A stretch of 64,000 nt of DNA from Mytilus trossulus (taxonomy: Eukaryota > Mollusca > Bivalvia > Mytilida > Mytilidae): contig NC_086378.1 of the NCBI RefSeq assembly GCF_036588685.1, forward strand, positions 15,045,578 through 15,109,577. Reading direction: 5' to 3'. Made by a program: the position numbers and the translations under genes. Below are positions 61,401-64,000 of the stretch, piece by piece. Position 1 is the first letter of the stretch. The number at the start of each line of letters is the position of its first letter. A model generated the notes under the pieces. The model was not told where the DNA came from. It searched no databases and saw only the letters and a list, made by a program, of their open reading frames with translations.

Positions 61401-64000
61401 AATCTAGATTTGAAATTAATTGTGTAAGTCATTTATAAAAATGGAAAGTTTATAAACTTTTTACAGTTTTTTATGTACTTGTGTTTTTCTATGTTGTGAT
61501 GTGTGTGACTAATGTTTCAGATAAGGGTGCATGAAGGTCGGTACCTATTAAAACGTTTAAACCTACTGCAAATTGTTTGTACCTGTCCTAAGTCAGGAAT
61601 TTGATGTTCAGAAGTTGTTGTTCGTTGATGTGGTTCAAAAGTGTTTTTTTTTATGTTCAACATGTTGTTGGAGTATGGCCTTTGTTGATCGGTTCACACA
61701 TGACTGATTTGTGCCAATTCTCAAATTAGAAATAACATAAATTGTGTCTTTAATTTTATGTTTGATTAAAAAGTAGATATCTTTTTTCTATTATTCCATA
61801 CAACTAATCATCAATCAATAAATACAAACCTAAATAAGTGACTGTCATATCGTTTGGAGAATAAATCCAATCTCCATGGAAATGAGTGCTGCCATCTAGT
61901 AATGCAGCATCTGTTTCATTGACACAGATTCCATCAGTTTCCACACAATCAGGTTTCTGTGCTACATTCATTTTAAAGATGACCCAGTCCCCATCCTAAG
62001 AAAAAAAGAACATGTAATTGATATCATTAACATAAACCTATAAACAAGTTTAAGGAATCTGTGCATTTTTCTACAAAATTTGACCATTCTAGAAGGTCGT
62101 ACAGTAATCTGCTCATTGTTGAAGACAGGATAGTGACCTGTTGTTTTTCTTATCAATGTCTTTAAAGTAGTCCCACTGGACCAGTTCTCTACATTTTTTT
62201 GGGAAAAAAATCCTGTTTATCATACAAAAGCTGGAACTACATGCATTATTGACAAAATATCAAATTTCTCAACATTGATTTTTTTATATGTGTTTGACAC
62301 ATTCAGCCTTTCCATTCTCAATTGTATTAAATCTTTCATGTTTTAAAAATTCTATATTAGAAAAAAAAATGGATTTATACCCAGGAGCCCCTTTAATATG
62401 AAAAAAACATAAGTCATACCGCCATTGAATCTAGAACACCAGTAAAACTGATGTTTGTTGTTTGATCTGCATCTTTCCATGTAAGTGTGTACGTTGTCTG
62501 GCTGACCAGATAAACCATCCAGCCTTTTGGATGTGTCATCCTTTTCCTTGCCCATGGGCCTACAGATTTACCATTGATACTTTCTATCTCAAAATCTTTA
62601 AAGTCTAACGATTCAGGTTTGATATTATTGAATGAAAATCTGTGGAATTTGACATCTGGAGGACATATACTGGCTGGGCTTTTTCCAGGGTGTGAAAATC
62701 CTGGGAAGGCCACACAGGTGTCTGGTAATAGTCCTGTCGTTGTGGCAATAGTCCAATCTGCTTTTGATACATCATCGATCAAAGTTCCATCTAAATCTTT
62801 TATACGTCCATGGAATTCCCAGTCAAATATACCTCGATGGTTAGGGCCAACATTATTGAATACCAGATTTTGAGTTTGAGCCATACATCCACCACTATAA
62901 GTACTGCTTTTACCCGTTATAGATGCATATTTAAAAGCTGCACAGTTTGACTGGGTGCATTCGTGAAACTCTACTCCATCTACTAACAACCTGTGAAAAA
63001 TTTTGTCAAGATAAAAAATATTTCAAAAAACTATTATAAAGTTACTAGTATTAAAATTAACTGTCACCCAGTTTTTTTTTTTTATTATAGTTGGTAATAT
63101 ATATATTCAGTACAAAATTCATGAAACTTGCTCAAAGTATTGTGTTGCTTTTGAGTGACCAATAGACGGTAGACAGATAAACAACAGTAGATCATGATCA
63201 TGATTGTACATGCCCTCGATTAGAACCAGTTTAGACACCTATTATATTGTTCATAATAGACAAGTGTCCATCAAATATTTCATGCTTTCTGAACTGTTTC
63301 ATTTCATATGCATCCTTGGCTATTAAATATTAGGATTTGAGCATGTTTGATTAAGATAAATCCAGCACTAAGAACGCATGAAATTATTTAATGTGTTGTG
63401 TATTTTTTTTTACCTATTTGTTAGTGGAAGAACTATGCCACCTGGGCTACTGGCAGATCCTAGCAATGGTGAAGACATGACAACAAATCCATCTTTAATC
63501 AATGCTCCAGTGTCGGCATAGAAATCACCTTCCTTAATTTGTTTAATCTCAAATCCAGCTTTCCTATTATTGACCATTTTAAAGTTTTCAAATTGTACTG
63601 CACCTCCATTAACAAGCTCCGCCCCTTTGTCACAATTCCATGTGTACATATTTTTAAATACAGCAGTTGTTGGATTTCCACTAGATAATCCATTATCTCG
63701 TGGCAAATAATCTTCAAATAACCATAAACCAAACCATCCACATGAATGACATGAGTTATCTTCAAATTTACCCATTATATCATGTTTTGGATTGATAGAG
63801 TTGGTACGAGATGGACCTGTTGGAGTGCTTTTAAGTCGATACCAAAAACCGAAATGAGTTCCCCCAGCAGCTGCATTGTGTATTACTGTATTATTTGGGT
63901 GAGTTATCCAGAAGGCTGCAGGTGTTATGTCATCATTCTGTAAACTTGAACTTTCCCGTACAAATATCAGAAGGTTGCTATCAAAAATGTTTCCTGTTTC
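45368..64000 (-). CDS. PKHD1L1: Fibrocystin-L (PKHD1L1)-like giant membrane protein, C-terminal 1984 residues (5' partial)
   Basis: Nineteen exons in transcript order: 64000-63414, 62990-62420, 61995-61830, 61323-61084, 60651-60376, 59874-59620, 59242-59087, 58546-58313, 57248-56541, 56066-55904, 53970-53741, 52903-52643, 52087-51536, 50836-50532, 49794-49426, 48853-48463, 47475-47294, 46479-46344, 45540-45368. All junctions keep the frame. In the partial protein: parallel beta-helix end about 1-440, G8 domain about 500-615, second beta-helix about 700-1120, diverged ectodomain 1200-1880, transmembrane helix about 1891-1916, 68-residue tail. Phrases such as FWITHPNNTV, AAAGGTHFGFWY, EFYHMGQEGY and FHHGFSPAIGV are typical of the PKHD1L1/CEMIP/TMEM2 group. 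The late transmembrane helix favours PKHD1L1 or PKHD1. Vertebrate PKHD1L1 (about 4240 residues) coats hair-cell stereocilia and occurs on immune cells; its role here is unknown. Confidence 0.87.
45675..45929 (-). repeat. Copy of the TATGCCCCACCTACAATAG family
   Basis: The + strand reads AAACAAGAATGTGTCCATAG, TTCAGTGGACCATGAATTTG, GATCATATCATAAGACTTCA and CCCCTATGGGGGTATAAAAA. It lies in the last intron of the PKHD1L1-like gene. Confidence 0.75.
47294..53970 (-). CDS. PKHD1L1: PKHD1L1-like: membrane-proximal ectodomain with second basic cleavage motif
   Basis: Exons 53970-53741, 52903-52643, 52087-51536, 50836-50532, 49794-49426, 48853-48463 and 47475-47294, residues 1119-1882. Similarity to the family is weaker here, but the frame and position are consistent. 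Exon 52087-51536 has FDIDPEKVRLVNI followed by SGGGRRRKRAADSD (RRRKR at 51602-51588), a strong furin-type site. Exon 49794-49426 is a beta-rich Ig-like or filamin-like segment by pattern only. The last exon (47475-47294) has eight NxT/S-like sequons and two cysteines. Confidence 0.8.
48915..49290. repeat. Composite repeat block with an internal inverted pair
   Basis: GTCGGGTTGTTGTCTCTTTG at 48918 is the - copy of the 11970-12060 family. Then GTAGATGTGGTATGATTTCC (49066) and the inverted TGTCTCATTGACAATCATAC (49260) are two fragments of the GATGTGGTATGATTGCCAATGAG family in opposite orientation. As RNA they could fold into a long imperfect hairpin inside the intron. Confidence 0.7.
50340..50460 (+). 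mobile_element. Possible 3' tail of a non-LTR element
   Basis: GTCTGTATCGTATGCCCTCC and TGGGGCCCTAATTTAGTAAA are followed by an AATAAAAATATTC region and an ATTCTATTC-type simple tail. This resembles the 3' end of a LINE or SINE. It is a short fragment with no coding capacity; the call is tentative. Confidence 0.35.
52990..53325. repeat. Degenerate 21-bp minisatellite in a PKHD1L1-like intron
   Basis: The unit is GACTTGACCTTTGATTCAGGT, repeated about 16 times with substitutions; from 53161 to 53266 successive units are spaced exactly 21 bp. The period is a multiple of three, and on the gene's own strand one frame reads KVKSPES-like heptads with only two stops in about 260 bp. It lies between exons 53970-53741 and 52903-52643 and is best regarded as intronic. 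Confidence 0.8.
54428..54466 (+). repeat. Long poly-G tract
   Basis: Twenty-five consecutive G (54430-54454), then AGGGCGGGGTAGAAGGGGAG. A strong potential G-quadruplex on the + strand, which is the template strand of the PKHD1L1-like gene, in an intron. Run length is likely to be unreliable in any assembly. Confidence 0.9.
54826..55400 (-). repeat. Dispersed repeat with about three internal tandem units
   Basis: Begins AAACAAGAGGCTCTCACAAC on the + strand, matching the reversed right terminus of the 16846-19566 element. Units share GAACAGTAAAAGTCAAAAT-like and TTGGTTGAACGGTTCATGAG phrases about 155 to 190 bp apart. A 95-codon frame over it is a repeat product. Confidence 0.7.
55904..59242 (-). 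CDS. PKHD1L1: PKHD1L1-like: second parallel beta-helix region
   Basis: Exons 59242-59087, 58546-58313, 57248-56541 and 56066-55904, residues 699-1118. AEVGLFSRNI, GQEGYTEDYDPRYA, NAFHHGFSPAIG and DNVIHFTIKY match family repeats. Exon 57248-56541 is the largest complete internal exon (708 bp) of the gene here and carries many cysteines. A ~570-bp dispersed repeat lies in the following intron. Confidence 0.85.
57945..58230 (-). repeat. Copy of the TATGCCCCACCTACAATAG family
   Basis: The + strand reads AACAAGAATGTGTCCATAGT, ATGTTCAGTGGAACATGAAA, GGACAAACAAACGAACGAAT and CATAATGCCCATACATGGGG. Intronic in the PKHD1L1-like gene. Confidence 0.8.
59620..61323 (-). CDS. PKHD1L1: PKHD1L1-like: basic cleavage motif and G8 domain
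   Basis: Exons 61323-61084, 60651-60376 and 59874-59620, residues 442-698. The first exon carries KRGAARRKR (RRKR at 61297-61286), then VFWSANTSWPNETLPEDGA, the usual tryptophan-rich lead-in to a G8 domain. The G8 core has LCELILYGTLEL, IIIMGKGRLIAG and NLHIILQGS. The last exon has VFGGLDLNGK, SWTTLAEM and a VGWVAGNEIVIAPT segment, which follow G8 in this family. Confidence 0.85.
60035..60130 (-). repeat. Fragment of the GATGTGGTATGATTGCCAATGAG family
   Basis: The + strand reads GTGATCTATAGTTGTCAATG, GAGTTGTCTTATTGACAATC and AAACCACATCTTC. Intronic. Confidence 0.7.
61560..61710 (+). repeat. Dispersed-repeat fragment in a PKHD1L1-like intron
   Basis: ACCTGTCCTAAGTCAGGAAT and GTTGTTCGTTGATGTGGTTC resemble the CTGTACCAAGTCAGGAAG phrase of the 31435-32295 block, suggesting a related repeat. 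Similarity is modest. Confidence 0.45.
61830..64000 (-). CDS. PKHD1L1: PKHD1L1-like: end of first beta-helix region
   Basis: Exons 64000-63414 (runs off the window), 62990-62420 and 61995-61830, residues 1-441. GWFGLWLFEDYLP, ELVNGGAVQFENF and MVNNRKAGFEIK match the right-handed beta-helix of the PKHD1L1/TMEM2/CEMIP group; the last exon adds DGDWVIFKMN. The frame is open through position 64000. A possible acceptor seven bases from the edge (GAAACAG|GAAAC) cannot be judged without the flanking DNA. Confidence 0.85.

Noticed and set aside
62574-62873. 99-codon frame on the + strand
   Set aside because: Antisense shadow of a PKHD1L1-like exon that has clear family similarity.

Overview
This is animal nuclear DNA, almost certainly from a bivalve mollusc of the mussel type. 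It is AT-rich, its genes are split by GT/AG introns, and it is full of dispersed repeats that I recognise from Mytilus-like genomes. No database search was run. All gene calls come from reading exons, checking splice phases and recognising protein families.

Layout, left to right: (1) positions 1-1160, + strand, the last two coding exons of V-ATPase catalytic subunit A. (2) 9741-22543, + strand, a ten-coding-exon gene that I reconstruct as one continuous 880-residue frame: signal peptide, three Ig-like exons, one transmembrane helix, a seven-cysteine juxtamembrane cluster, a proline-rich and acidic linker, and a complete HECT ubiquitin-ligase domain. This is the most unusual thing in the window: a membrane receptor whose cytoplasmic end is itself an E3 ligase. 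(3) 30179-38259, - strand, a gene of three fibronectin type III domains, each split over a short and a long exon; its 5' end is unresolved. (4) 45368-64000, - strand, nineteen exons encoding the last 1984 residues of a fibrocystin-L (PKHD1L1)-type giant membrane protein: the end of the first beta-helix region, a G8 domain, a second beta-helix, two furin-type basic sites, a transmembrane helix and a short tail. The gene continues beyond 64000.

The rest is introns and intergenic DNA with many repeats: a 28-bp satellite array upstream of the Ig-HECT coding exons, a five-copy 499-bp tandem array inside one Ig-HECT intron, a 960-bp inverted-repeat transposon inserted with a 4-bp duplication into another repeat, smaller inverted-repeat elements, and several dispersed families present in both orientations. 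Three of the four genes encode cell-surface or membrane proteins; I see no evidence that the four form one pathway. The strand change between 22.5 and 30 kb is a convergent (tail-to-tail) arrangement of the Ig-HECT and FN3 genes, with the FN3 and PKHD1L1 genes in tandem on the - strand.
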